A stretch of 53,762 bases of DNA. Origin: Rickettsiales bacterium (lineage in GTDB: Bacteria > Pseudomonadota > Alphaproteobacteria > Rickettsiales > UBA998). Positions within the stretch are counted from its first letter, which is position 1. The number at the start of each line of letters is the position of its first letter. Shown in pieces: positions 42,861 to 51,076 of this stretch. The translations under genes and the position numbers were made by a program. The notes under the pieces are model-generated. The model was not told where the DNA came from. It saw only the letters and a list, made by a program, of their open reading frames with translations, and searched no databases. The DNA is taken from positions 1 to 53,762 of the forward strand of contig JANQNR010000014.1 in assembly GCA_028279475.1 (NCBI GenBank), read 5' to 3'.

Positions 42861-43064
42861 ATGAACACGACAACCGCGCCTTCTTCTACAACCAACCCGA
42901 CTTTTGATCAGAGCCTATTGGAGATACTCGCCTGCCCTGTATCCAAGTCCCGGCTGGACTATGACGCTCAGACGCAGGAACTCATCAGCCACAAAGCAGG
43001 GCTGGCTTACCCGATCCGTAACGGGATTCCGATATTGCTCAAAGACGAGGCACGGGAATTATAA
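42861..43064 (+). CDS. Trm112/UPF0434 family small zinc-type protein
   Basis: This 67-residue protein contains [37 protein letters not shown], the bacterial Trm112/YcaR pattern. In eukaryotes and archaea Trm112 activates methyltransferases; in bacteria its role is largely unknown. Several of the usual zinc cysteines are absent here, as is common in bacterial members. The start is ATG 42861; upstream codons overlap the tRNA region. It converges with the next minus-strand gene. Confidence 0.88.
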   Translation: MNTTTAPSSTTNPTFDQSLLEILACPVSKSRLDYDAQTQELISHKAGLAYPIRNGIPILLKDEAREL

Positions 43065-43067
43065 TTC

Positions 43068-43313
43068 TCACCGCTGGATACTGACGCCAATTCTGAGCAG
43101 TTGAACGACGGGATTCCACAATTCGGGAGGCTGACGACTGGGTGACCACCACATCATACCGCCTTCAATCCATTGTTGGCGCCATTGCTCATACGTAAAT
43201 CCCAAATCATCATCAGTAATGCCGAACTGAAAACCACAGCTAGGGCAGAATTGATCGCCCATATCCGCCGGTTCTTTTAACTCCGGATATCCGCAAACTG
43301 GACATAGATACAT
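43068..43313 (-). CDS. Small zinc-ribbon protein (CPVC/CPSC)
   Basis: This 81-residue protein has two zinc knuckles: MYLCPVCGYPELKEP and QFCPSCGFQFGITDDD. A conserved tail follows, TYEQWRQQWIEGGMMWWSP and WNPVVQL. This is a widespread hypothetical family resembling the Cys-rich CPCC proteins. It follows the candidate toxin gene by 17 bases on the same strand and is the last gene of the filament operon. By position it could be the immunity partner of that toxin; this is inference only. Confidence 0.8.
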   Translation of the reverse strand: MYLCPVCGYPELKEPADMGDQFCPSCGFQFGITDDDLGFTYEQWRQQWIEGGMMWWSPSRQPPELWNPVVQLLRIGVSIQR

Positions 43314-43330
43314 GGCTGTGCTCCTTTTCT

Positions 43331-43987
43331 TTATCTGTTTGGTGGTCGGAAGCGACCGCCGGGTAAGTTAATGCGATCAAACATGGCGCCGCCACCGCCG
43401 CCTCGACCCGTTCCTCTGTTTCCGGATTCCGGCAGTGGGTTAATCACACGCCCTCCATCCGCAATGTATTTGCGAACCTGCCCCTCAAAATACTGCCGAC
43501 CGCGACGTGGTTTATAGATAGTGCGTGTCGTTCCGTCTGCATTATACGAAGCGAAAATACCGGATTTCGGGTCATAGATACGAATAATACCATACTTATC
43601 CTGTACGGCGGGAAAACTATTGCGGATCGCACGTTTGCGGAATTCCTGCGCTTTGCGGGCATATTCACTCGGAGAGCTGGTATTAAACTGTCTGCCATGA
43701 TCCCTGACATGTTCTCTGAGTGTACCTGGATCACCCCAACCATGTTGCCGGGAAATGTAATTGGGATCACTTGTCCATCGCCCACCCTCAGGACTCCCTG
43801 CTGGGACGCGTGGTTGGTTCGGGTCATACTTGATCTCATGCATGATCTGCATGAGTTCCTGCAATGCAAAGCCCAAGTCACGCAACTTGCCCGCCTCAAC
43901 AAAGCGTTCTTCATTCAGTGCCTTTAATCGATACAGCTGCGACTCAATGTAGATGCGTTCAACCTCTTCCAGGCTTTCCAGTTCCAT
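43331..43987 (-). CDS. Candidate toxin with a BECR-type nuclease-like C-terminal domain
   Basis: This protein has 218 residues from MELESLEEVER (an ATG at 43999 is also possible). Residues 1-57 are helical with no signal peptide. The linker motif YDPNQPRVPAGSPEGGRWTS follows, as seen before toxin or phage-head domains in alphaproteobacteria. The C-terminal domain has LREHVRDHGRQFNTSSPSEY, IIRIYDPKSGIFASYNADGT, TRTIYKPRRG and QYFEGQ, a pattern of His, Arg/Lys and TRT residues like BECR-fold RNase toxins of polymorphic toxin systems. A Gly/Arg-rich tail ends it. The adjacent zinc-ribbon protein may neutralise it. The family assignment is from memory of the motifs, without a search. Confidence 0.6.
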   Translation of the reverse strand: MELESLEEVERIYIESQLYRLKALNEERFVEAGKLRDLGFALQELMQIMHEIKYDPNQPRVPAGSPEGGRWTSDPNYISRQHGWGDPGTLREHVRDHGRQFNTSSPSEYARKAQEFRKRAIRNSFPAVQDKYGIIRIYDPKSGIFASYNADGTTRTIYKPRRGRQYFEGQVRKYIADGGRVINPLPESGNRGTGRGGGGGAMFDRINLPGGRFRPPNR

Positions 43988-44054
43988 GACTGGGAACATG
44001 GAAGGGATACAGGATGCCCGGAAGGGAGAAAATAGTGCTTTTTATCGGGAATTG

Positions 44055-44936
44055 CTATTCCCAGCGTACATCAAGCACCGTTACCTCGGCGATGACCATT
44101 TCATCCGGCGAAATCACGCCTGTAAACGGATTATCCTCTTTCTCCGTCAACGTCGCATAGGCCGGAGGAATAATCAATGTTCGCTGCCCATATTTGCGCA
44201 TGTGCAACAACCCACGATCCAGCCCATAAAAATAGGTTGACTCCCCAACGCGTAAGCTCAGTGGTGTGCCATCCTTGTAGGTACGCGTGTCAAAACGCTG
44301 CGTTCCATCAGGCGCCCAAAGCGTTACATGTACATCGGCAATCAATCCACAACTCACGGTCTCGCCATGCCCCACCACCCGGTCTGTTGCCTGAAATCGG
44401 ATGTGATCCGGGTCGGACGCTGGTTTGACTTCCAACATCTCTATCTTGTAATTGATTGTATCGTTGGCATTGAGGCCCAACCGGCTAAGCTCATCTTCAT
44501 TATAGCGCTTACCAGCGAGCACCTTAATATTCCGTACACCCTCCGGCATCATACCCGGAATCGCCACCGCCCAGGGTGTGCTGCCATCATTCAAGCCAAC
44601 ATGTAATGTCATATGATGATCTATGACTCCACGCTCTGTGGCATGCTCAGGCAATACTTCATCATAGATCAGTATTGCTGTTTGTCCACAGCGTGCATCC
44701 TCGCCACTACCTTCCACATCCCCACCAATCGTAATTCCACTGGGCAGTATATATTGGCCAAAATCTGCTTTAGAAAAAGTGTCATTTGCTTCCTGATTTT
44801 GTGTCGCCCCAAGTACAGATGGCCGTTCTTTCCGTTCGGTATAATTAACGAATATGGCATAGCCGATAAAGAGCATGACCAGCCATTTGAGCCAAGCTGG
44901 GTTGCCAGCAGGCTTTTTATCTTTATGAAAAAACAT
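44055..44936 (-). CDS. Membrane-anchored protein with two FKBP-like domains
   Basis: This 293-residue protein has one N-terminal membrane helix (WLKWLVMLFIGYAIFVNY, residues 15-32) and a periplasmic part. The C-terminal half reads as an FKBP peptidyl-prolyl isomerase: FDTRTYKDGTPLSLRVGE, YGLDRGLLHMRKYGQRTLIIPPAYA, GVISPDEMVIAEVTVLDV. The first half is a degenerate copy (STPWAVAIPGMMPEGVRNIKVL, LNANDTINYKIEMLEV). Several active-site aromatics are replaced, so it may act as a chaperone rather than an isomerase. It lies 62 bases after fliS in the filament operon and could help secreted flagellar proteins fold. Confidence 0.68.
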   Translation of the reverse strand: MFFHKDKKPAGNPAWLKWLVMLFIGYAIFVNYTERKERPSVLGATQNQEANDTFSKADFGQYILPSGITIGGDVEGSGEDARCGQTAILIYDEVLPEHATERGVIDHHMTLHVGLNDGSTPWAVAIPGMMPEGVRNIKVLAGKRYNEDELSRLGLNANDTINYKIEMLEVKPASDPDHIRFQATDRVVGHGETVSCGLIADVHVTLWAPDGTQRFDTRTYKDGTPLSLRVGESTYFYGLDRGLLHMRKYGQRTLIIPPAYATLTEKEDNPFTGVISPDEMVIAEVTVLDVRWE

Positions 44937-44998
44937 AATGCGATTGTACCACGCCCGGAAGGAAGCTTCCAGACCCTAATCGTTTTGACGCAGTTGCC

Positions 44999-45487
44999 TT
45001 AAGCAGAAATAGTGACTGTCGACGCCCCACCACCATACATACCACCAGCATCATAGTGAGTAACGGTTTCCGGCTCATTCTGAGACGGGTCAGTTGCTGA
45101 CGATGTATCTTCTGCATCCTGAGGTGCATCCAAATGACTCCACACATCGCGCATTTGCTTCAGATCATCAATTAATGCTTCACAGTCTTCTATGGAATTT
45201 GTCCGGTGCAGCGTCATAATCCGGGCATCCACGGATGAATAATAATCATAGAGTGTGGTAGCCACTTCTTTGCTTTGATCAAAATCAAGACTTCCCTGCA
45301 AACCCATCACAATATTGGCAGTTTTAACCAACAGGTTATAGCGATCTTCGATACGTTGCCCTTTCATCGCTTCACATGCCTGTTTCAGAAACCGGATCAT
45401 GCCATCATAGAGCATAACAATTTGGCGTGCTTTGCTCACCGTATGACTGGCATCTTTGTATGCCTGAAGTTTCTGTTTTTGTATCAT
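44999..45487 (-). CDS. fliS: Flagellar export chaperone FliS
   Basis: FliS binds the flagellin C-terminus in the cytosol and prevents early polymerisation. The 162-residue four-helix protein has AYKDASHTVSKARQIVMLYDGMIRFLKQA, the conserved GLQGSLDFDQSKEVATTLYDYYSSVDARI and a C-terminal helix. A 40-residue acidic to Gly-rich tail makes it longer than usual (about 130). A strong SD (GGAGGT) precedes the start. It follows fliD directly. Confidence 0.93.
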   Translation of the reverse strand: MIQKQKLQAYKDASHTVSKARQIVMLYDGMIRFLKQACEAMKGQRIEDRYNLLVKTANIVMGLQGSLDFDQSKEVATTLYDYYSSVDARIMTLHRTNSIEDCEALIDDLKQMRDVWSHLDAPQDAEDTSSATDPSQNEPETVTHYDAGGMYGGGASTVTISA

Positions 45488-45522
45488 GCGCTTACCTCCA
45501 ACACTACACCATTCTATTGAAT

Positions 45523-47274
45523 CTAGGCGCTTTGCCTTGCTTGTGCTTGTGCATCCAGTGTCTGCAATAATGTATTAGCTGAACTGATCGCTGCCTCAAG
45601 CGCACTGAATTGACGTAATAGCTGCTCACGAAACGATTCCAGTTGTTCATCAATCCGATTGATATCTTCCTGAATGCGCTCGTTTTCATCGGAGAGTGAC
45701 CGTAACTCCACCTCGATCGCGCCTGTGTCTTCATCCAACAGATTATCGAGCGTATTATACAAACGATCGGCAATCCCCTGCGTTACCGTAACGTCAACCG
45801 TGGCATCGTCATTACTGCCATAAATCAATGTCAGGCCTTCCAGAACAGTGCCTTCCTGTCCGGTCAGTATCACACCATCGGAACCGGTAAGGGTTTCACC
45901 ATCCAGGTCAATCGTCACCGGCGTGCCGCCATTGTCATACGTAGCCTGATAAATGCCGTTTGTCTGATCAATATTCAGGTCAAACTCGGACACACCCAAC
46001 GCGTTGGTACGCTGGAAGATCTGTAAATCCGGATCATCGGCGATAAAGTCGAATTCAAACACCTTACGCACCGCATCAAAATCAGCAGACAGGGCATTAT
46101 CCAACGTATCTTCGTCAACGACCAGAATATTCCGGGTAAATGGCGTTTCAGCATCACCAGGAAAATCGGAGAAGGTAATTCCGATATCCGCCAGGCGTGA
46201 TGGATCACCTGCCACAATACCATCGACAATAGACGCTACTTCCGAATTAATACGCGTCGATGTCAATGTCAGCACGGAATTCGATGACAGAATAGAGCCG
46301 TCAAGGGGCTGACCATCACTTCCCGTTTCCGTTTGCGACGAACTAAATAGGCGAAACTCATTATACGCATCGACCAGGTTCAAAATCCCCTGTTTGGCTA
46401 AATCCAGATCCGCTTGAACTTCGACATCAAGTTCGGTGCCCGGCGGCGTTTCCTGCAATAAATTGAACGTGACCCCTTCAACAATATCATCAATATTGTT
46501 AGCACTACGCGTGATCGTTGTACCATCAAATTCAACGATAGCGTCCTGGGCATTTTCTGTAATCGCGAAGCCGATATTGTCGAATACCGTGCCTCCCGGC
46601 ACATAATTCTGCGCCGTACCGGTTTCCACGGTTTTCAGAGACAAGCGGAATTCGCCGTCTGCGACCTTAATAACGGTTGCCTCAACACCGGAAAGATCGG
46701 ATGCGGCATTAATTTTTGCCGCCACCTGATTCAGGCTGTCGCCTACTTCTATGTCAATCGGTGTGGCGCTTGCCCCCAATGTCAATGTATCAGCCAGCAA
46801 TGGGTCTCCCGGTCCCGGACCGACGATTGCCGTATCTGCATCTGCCACCGTAATAGTATTGGTCGTGTAGACGTTGCGGGTGGCCAGCTGAGTAATTTCA
46901 ATATCATAGTCAGTGGCGCTCGCTCCCGGTTCCGCCGTTACGCTTAGATAATTATCACCGGTAACCGTGGTATTAGATGCAACACTTGTTGAACGGAACT
47001 GGAAAATGTTATCCGCATCGTTTTGCACCCCAGGGGGGTTCCGTAGAAAATTTGATGCATCACGGAAACGATCCAGAATCGTGCGCAGCTCCCCAATCGC
47101 TGTAGAAACAGAATTATTGGTTTCGATATTGGCTTCCAAAATGACCGCAGGCTGGCGCTTGGCATCCGCCAAACCATTGATCAATGCTTCAATGTCCAGC
47201 CCCGTAGAACCACCACTGATCACGGTCTTGTCATTTTGCGTGAAAATGTTCCCCAGTTGAATTTGCGTAATCAT
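45523..47274 (-). CDS. fliD: Flagellar filament cap protein FliD
   Basis: FliD caps the growing filament and guides flagellin assembly. The 583-residue protein has the N-terminal FliD motif STGLDIEALINGLADAKRQPAVILEANI, central Thr/Val/Asp-rich beta domains (YDIEITQLATRNVY, DSLNQVAAKINAASDLSGVEATV) and the C-terminal coiled coil NERIQEDINRIDEQLESFREQLLRQFSALEAAIS. It sits between the FlaG-like gene and fliS in the standard order. Confidence 0.95.
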   Translation of the reverse strand: MITQIQLGNIFTQNDKTVISGGSTGLDIEALINGLADAKRQPAVILEANIETNNSVSTAIGELRTILDRFRDASNFLRNPPGVQNDADNIFQFRSTSVASNTTVTGDNYLSVTAEPGASATDYDIEITQLATRNVYTTNTITVADADTAIVGPGPGDPLLADTLTLGASATPIDIEVGDSLNQVAAKINAASDLSGVEATVIKVADGEFRLSLKTVETGTAQNYVPGGTVFDNIGFAITENAQDAIVEFDGTTITRSANNIDDIVEGVTFNLLQETPPGTELDVEVQADLDLAKQGILNLVDAYNEFRLFSSSQTETGSDGQPLDGSILSSNSVLTLTSTRINSEVASIVDGIVAGDPSRLADIGITFSDFPGDAETPFTRNILVVDEDTLDNALSADFDAVRKVFEFDFIADDPDLQIFQRTNALGVSEFDLNIDQTNGIYQATYDNGGTPVTIDLDGETLTGSDGVILTGQEGTVLEGLTLIYGSNDDATVDVTVTQGIADRLYNTLDNLLDEDTGAIEVELRSLSDENERIQEDINRIDEQLESFREQLLRQFSALEAAISSANTLLQTLDAQAQARQSA

Positions 47275-47341
47275 ATGCTACCTGCCTTGTACTGTATGCC
47301 GATCTTCTGTCCGGTATTTTTATTATTATTTGTCTGATGCG

Positions 47342-47713
47342 TTATACATTTGCCTGAAAATAGTTGGTACCCCCGTTGAACCGAAGAATTTCCGGCTCCG
47401 GTACGTAGGTGACCGATCCATCCCGAAGGCTGGTAAAACGCGTAATGATCTGACCGCTCGTATCCTTGAAAATTGTGAAACGGTTATCGCGTACAGCAAA
47501 GGTTTCCTTAAATGCTTCACGCTCAACGGTCTTTCTGATTTCTGCCATACGGCGTTCTTCCGCACGCTTGAGGTCAACTTCATCTACTGCAGGAATCTGT
47601 ACCTGTCCCTGCACATTATCAGACTTTTTCACCGGTGGACTTTCCGCCAGTTTGCCAGCATTAAAAATTTCGCTTGCCGGCTGTGTATTCTGTGTCACTC
47701 CTGTAATATCCAT
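47342..47713 (-). CDS. FlaG-like flagellar protein
   Basis: This 123-residue protein has a disordered N-terminus and a charged helix (VDLKRAEERRMAEIRKTVERE). A C-terminal core reads AVRDNRFTIFKDTSGQIITRFTSLRDGSVTYVPEPEIL, like the FlaG pattern (F.....g..vv.i.D..tgevIR.iP.eeil). FlaG proteins influence filament length. The position between flagellin and fliD is the normal FlaG place. A good SD (AAGGAGG) is present. The match is moderate. Confidence 0.7.
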   Translation of the reverse strand: MDITGVTQNTQPASEIFNAGKLAESPPVKKSDNVQGQVQIPAVDEVDLKRAEERRMAEIRKTVEREAFKETFAVRDNRFTIFKDTSGQIITRFTSLRDGSVTYVPEPEILRFNGGTNYFQANV

Positions 47714-47808
47714 GACTTTCCTCCTTTCTGTCTTTCATACCTGCGTGTGTATGAGATGAGTACGACCTGCGTATAGACGAGGAGAACTCTTCGAGAAGAG
47801 TCCTGCAA

Positions 47809-47830
47809 GGAGAGTGCCAACGCACCCTCC
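47809..47830. repeat. Hairpin after the large flagellin gene
   Basis: GGAGAGTGC and GCACCCTCC form a 9-position stem (one A-C mismatch) around CAAC, 20 bases beyond the flagellin stop. A second short stem (ACTCTTC with GAAGAGT) lies 25 bases further. No T-tract follows, so it may stabilise the flagellin mRNA and let some transcription continue into the FlaG-like gene. Confidence 0.5.
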
Positions 47831-47849
47831 TCACAGGTTGCTAAACTGA

Positions 47850-50669
47850 TTATCCAATCAGTTTCAGCAGGTTCTGTGGCAACAGGTTGGCCTGAGCCAG
47901 TACCGAAATACCAGCCTGCAGCTGTACCTGAGCCGTAGCAAATGCTGTGGATTCGGCCGCAATGTCCGTATCCAGAAGCACGCCACGTGCAGCATCCTGG
48001 TTAGCAATAGAGCTTTCCACGTTTGCTGCGGCAAAGTTAAAGCGTGACTGCAATGCACCCACTTCCGCGCGAACGGCTGTCACGGCGTCAATCGCCACAT
48101 CCAGCGCCGCAGCGGCAGTTGCTGCACTTTCTGCTGTCAGTACGTCAAGCGAGGCACCATCGTAAATGGTACGAGTCGTGACGCTGTCGACAGAGATTTG
48201 CAGTGTATCCGTGGTAGTTACACCCACCTGGAAGTTCACTGCAGCACTTGAGTCGGAAACGCCAAACGCTTCACGCAATGCTTGCTCGAAGGACTGGGCT
48301 TTTGCCAGCGTATCGAATTCAATCGCGGTGTTACCGGTGGTGAAATCGATGTAAGAGCTGGTGTCAGCCGTGCTTGTCAGACGGTATGTCTGATTCGCAG
48401 CCAGCGTCGAACCAATATCTGGAACCGCTGTGTACGCCTGTCCGTTGAGCGTGATTTCAATCGAACCATTCTCGCTCACACCTTCCGGCTCACTCACGCG
48501 AATGGAATCCACGCGAACGTCGGTAAAGTCATTCAGACGAATGTCAACAGACGTTCCCAGCAGTGATCCGGTAACAACACCATCGGTCACGATTGGCGCG
48601 TTGCCAGTGTAGCTGCTGACAGAGCGTTCTTGCGTAAACTCAACACTGGAGAAGGCCGCATTGATACGGTCTGCAATCGTGTCAGCTTCCGCCTGCGTCG
48701 TCACCGACTGACCCTGGTTAGCCGCCAGCTGGACATCGAAATATCCGCCGCCCTCAGAAGCAAAACGAACCGTAGTATCGGCAGTCACGTTCACATTCGC
48801 GTTAGACGCGGTGTACGTGAATGCACCAACCGTCACAGACAGATCAACCGTATCCGTCGTACCAGTGTACGTAGCACTAAAGCCAGAAATCGTACCAATG
48901 AAGGAACTGTTGGTAATACCGCTTGCGCTGATACCACCTGTCTGACCGTTGCTCAACGTACCAGCACCAGAGACAGACGCACCTGTTGGCAGGTTCGCAC
49001 CGGTAATCGTCAGTGCTGTACCAGTAATATCGGCAGGGTTGCCGACATCAATCGAACGAATCACGATGTCACGACCATCACGGTATGCTTCCAGTTGGTT
49101 CATGATGTGATTTTCACTGGCAGAACCTTCATAGCTGTTAAATGCAGCAATGACGTTATCCAGTGTTTCTTCCAGTGTTGCACCAATTTGACCTTCGGCA
49201 GGACCGTCACCGGACTCAGAGAATCCGAATACGATATCAGGAAGACCGTTGTTGGAAATGGAGAACGTAGAGTTGTTGGCTTGACCGAAGTTGGTAGCAT
49301 CAGACAGATCTGCATCAGCAATCTCAGGGAACGTAATACGTACCTCAGCCTGCTGTTGGTTCTGACCTGTCAGGATGTTATCACCAATGGTTCCGGCTCC
49401 AACCACATCACCAGCACCGATACCTGCATCATCAGCATTAAACAGTGCAAATGTTGCGTTGTTTTCAGTATCACCAGCGGCTTCCAGAGCAAACGCTGCG
49501 CCGATACCAACCGTAGCGGCAATACCGCCCAACGTGATGTCCACACCGTTACCGGCTACATCATAGTCGTTGTTGGTTGACAGTGCAGTTGTTTCGAACT
49601 GAAGGTTGTATTCACCGGCAGACCCGATGATACGTGCAGTGATACCATGCGTACCAGTGTTCGCGTTGATACCGTTAACGATATCTTCCAGCGTATCGTT
49701 GGCAGCAATTGTGTGCAGGTTCTGCGCACCACCGCCAAGGTCAGCTGTGATCGTCTCACCGATACCGAATGGCGTATCAGCCGCTACGTTCGCCGCTGCG
49801 ATCGCTACCACTTCCGTAGTAGACGTTGCTGCGATCGGACCAACAGCCGCACCATCGAACAGAGTGATCGTGGTAGCTGCACCACCGCCGCTTACAACCG
49901 CGCGACCAGTACCCGTACCATCAATTGCTGTACTTGCGTCAGCATCAATCGTGTATACTTGGCCTTGAACGCCACCATTATCAGCAGTGATCACCAGCGA
50001 GTTACCAGAACGCTCATACGTTGCCTGAGACAGCGCAACGTTGGTAGAGGCATTCAGGAACGTCACCAGGTTGTCCACGGTTTCATCGATGGTCAGACCA
50101 CGGTTATAGTTCGCACCTTCCGTAACGGTCACACCGTTGAGTACAAGCGTCTCACCAGCTGCTACGTTCACCTGGAAGGCAATCGTTGCAGTTGCAGACG
50201 TAGCGGCCGTAGAATTATCTTCTACATCCACACGCTCAGACAGCTCACCGTTCAGCAAGGATACACCGTTAAAGTTGGTTTGATCTGCCAGACGATCGAT
50301 TTCCTCAGTCAGGTTTTGGAATTCCTGGTTCAGGAAAGAACGCTCAGCGGCAGTCAGTGAACCGGAACCGGACTGAACCGCAATCGCCTTTTGACGTTGC
50401 AGAATGTCAGTGATCTGGTTCAAAGCGCCATCAGCAACCTGCAACAGGGACTCACCCTGAGACGTGTTGATCAGCGCCATTCTCAAAGTAGTTACGTTTG
50501 TACGCAGTGACGTACCAGCTGACATAGCCGCTACATCATCTGATGCCTGTACAATACGATTACCACTAGAGAGACGAGCGATAGAAGAGCTGGTCATATC
50601 ATTCGCTTTCGTGATATTCCCCTGCGCTGCTAACGCCGCAATGTTAGTGTTAATTGAGTTAAGTGCCAT
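47850..50669 (-). CDS. Very large flagellin (939 residues)
   Basis: This is the filament subunit of the main flagellar operon. Residues 1-150 are classic D0/D1 (MALNSINTNIAALAAQGN, RLSSGNRIVQASDDVAAMSAG, LLQVADGALNQITDILQR, LNQEFQNLTEEIDRLADQTNFNGVSLLNG). The C-terminus (RAEVGALQSRFNFAAANVES, LDTDIAAESTAFATAQV, QANLLPQNLLKLIG) is equally typical. Between them lie about 680 residues of Thr/Ala/Gly/Asn-rich beta sequence with several flagellin hook-IN-like units (DTLEDIVNGINANTGTHGITARI, ETLDNVIAAFNSYE). It is twice the usual length (450-500). It contains no Cys in the parts I read. An SD (GGAG) lies 6 bases before the ATG. Confidence 0.95.
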   Translation of the reverse strand: MALNSINTNIAALAAQGNITKANDMTSSSIARLSSGNRIVQASDDVAAMSAGTSLRTNVTTLRMALINTSQGESLLQVADGALNQITDILQRQKAIAVQSGSGSLTAAERSFLNQEFQNLTEEIDRLADQTNFNGVSLLNGELSERVDVEDNSTAATSATATIAFQVNVAAGETLVLNGVTVTEGANYNRGLTIDETVDNLVTFLNASTNVALSQATYERSGNSLVITADNGGVQGQVYTIDADASTAIDGTGTGRAVVSGGGAATTITLFDGAAVGPIAATSTTEVVAIAAANVAADTPFGIGETITADLGGGAQNLHTIAANDTLEDIVNGINANTGTHGITARIIGSAGEYNLQFETTALSTNNDYDVAGNGVDITLGGIAATVGIGAAFALEAAGDTENNATFALFNADDAGIGAGDVVGAGTIGDNILTGQNQQQAEVRITFPEIADADLSDATNFGQANNSTFSISNNGLPDIVFGFSESGDGPAEGQIGATLEETLDNVIAAFNSYEGSASENHIMNQLEAYRDGRDIVIRSIDVGNPADITGTALTITGANLPTGASVSGAGTLSNGQTGGISASGITNSSFIGTISGFSATYTGTTDTVDLSVTVGAFTYTASNANVNVTADTTVRFASEGGGYFDVQLAANQGQSVTTQAEADTIADRINAAFSSVEFTQERSVSSYTGNAPIVTDGVVTGSLLGTSVDIRLNDFTDVRVDSIRVSEPEGVSENGSIEITLNGQAYTAVPDIGSTLAANQTYRLTSTADTSSYIDFTTGNTAIEFDTLAKAQSFEQALREAFGVSDSSAAVNFQVGVTTTDTLQISVDSVTTRTIYDGASLDVLTAESAATAAAALDVAIDAVTAVRAEVGALQSRFNFAAANVESSIANQDAARGVLLDTDIAAESTAFATAQVQLQAGISVLAQANLLPQNLLKLIG

Positions 50670-50756
50670 TATAGTCTCCTACTTGGATTGGTTAGATGAG
50701 CTACATGCTCGTAAATACAATGCAACATACTATTGCATCCTACCATAATCTCCGAA

Positions 50757-50781
50757 TGCCGTTAAATAATCGTTAACGGCA
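50757..50781. promoter_or_regulatory. 9-base perfect inverted repeat upstream of the large flagellin gene
   Basis: TGCCGTTAA and TTAACGGCA are separated by 7 bases. The repeat is centred about 100 bases before the flagellin ATG, a suitable place for an operator or an activator site. The binding protein is unknown. Confidence 0.5.
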
Positions 50782-50954
50782 GTGGAAATCTGATATTAAA
50801 ATGTCGTGCGGCTCACGCTGCACACCCGTAAAAATAGAAAATCTACATGCAACATTCAAAGCAAATTGCCTTGAACGCCCGGACTAGCTTGTATTCCACT
50901 GATCAGCTGTTGCAATAAAACCCTGCCATAATAAAAAACCTTGATGTCTGTATA

Positions 50955-51072
50955 CCTCCCGGCTATCGGATTTATGTAGAGCAGATACACAAGGATTGCC
51001 CGGCTCTTGCACCATATAGGAGGGAATGGGCAGAATGATGCAGATGCCCTCAGAAATCTGACAGCCGGGAGG
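50955..51072 (+). promoter_or_regulatory. Inverted repeat that can sequester the radA SD
   Basis: CCTCCCGGCT (50955-50964) is the exact complement of AGCCGGGAGG (51063-51072), which contains the radA SD (GGGAGG) 4 bases before the ATG at 51077. Between the arms lies a short frame, ATG ATG CAG ATG CCC TCA GAA ATC TGA (51035-51061), with a strong AGGAGGG 10 bases before it, whose stop is directly next to the SD arm. This looks like a translational control leader. Confidence 0.45.
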
Positions 51073-51076
51073 CCTT

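Larger units (their letters stand above)
50670..51076. other. 407-base divergent regulatory region between the flagellin gene and radA
   Basis: On the flagellin side there are two inverted repeats: ATGCAA (50720-50725) with TTGCAT (50733-50738), and a perfect 9-base pair TGCCGTTAA (50757-50765) with TTAACGGCA (50773-50781). I could not find a clear sigma-28 or sigma-54 box. On the radA side there is an SD-masking inverted repeat (50955-51072) and a short leader frame at 51035-51061. The middle (50820-50940) shows nothing I can name. Confidence 0.55.

Noticed and set aside
43331..43987. Prophage remnant suggested by the PRVPAGxPxGGxW motif
   Set aside because: No phage structural, integrase or packaging genes are nearby; the gene sits in the flagellar operon, so a toxin-like protein is the simpler reading.
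48630..49580. Long open frame (316 codons) antisense to the large flagellin
   Set aside because: It mirrors a repetitive Thr/Val/Asn-rich coding region, has Arg/Cys/His-rich composition and no SD, and the flagellin frame is clearly the real one.
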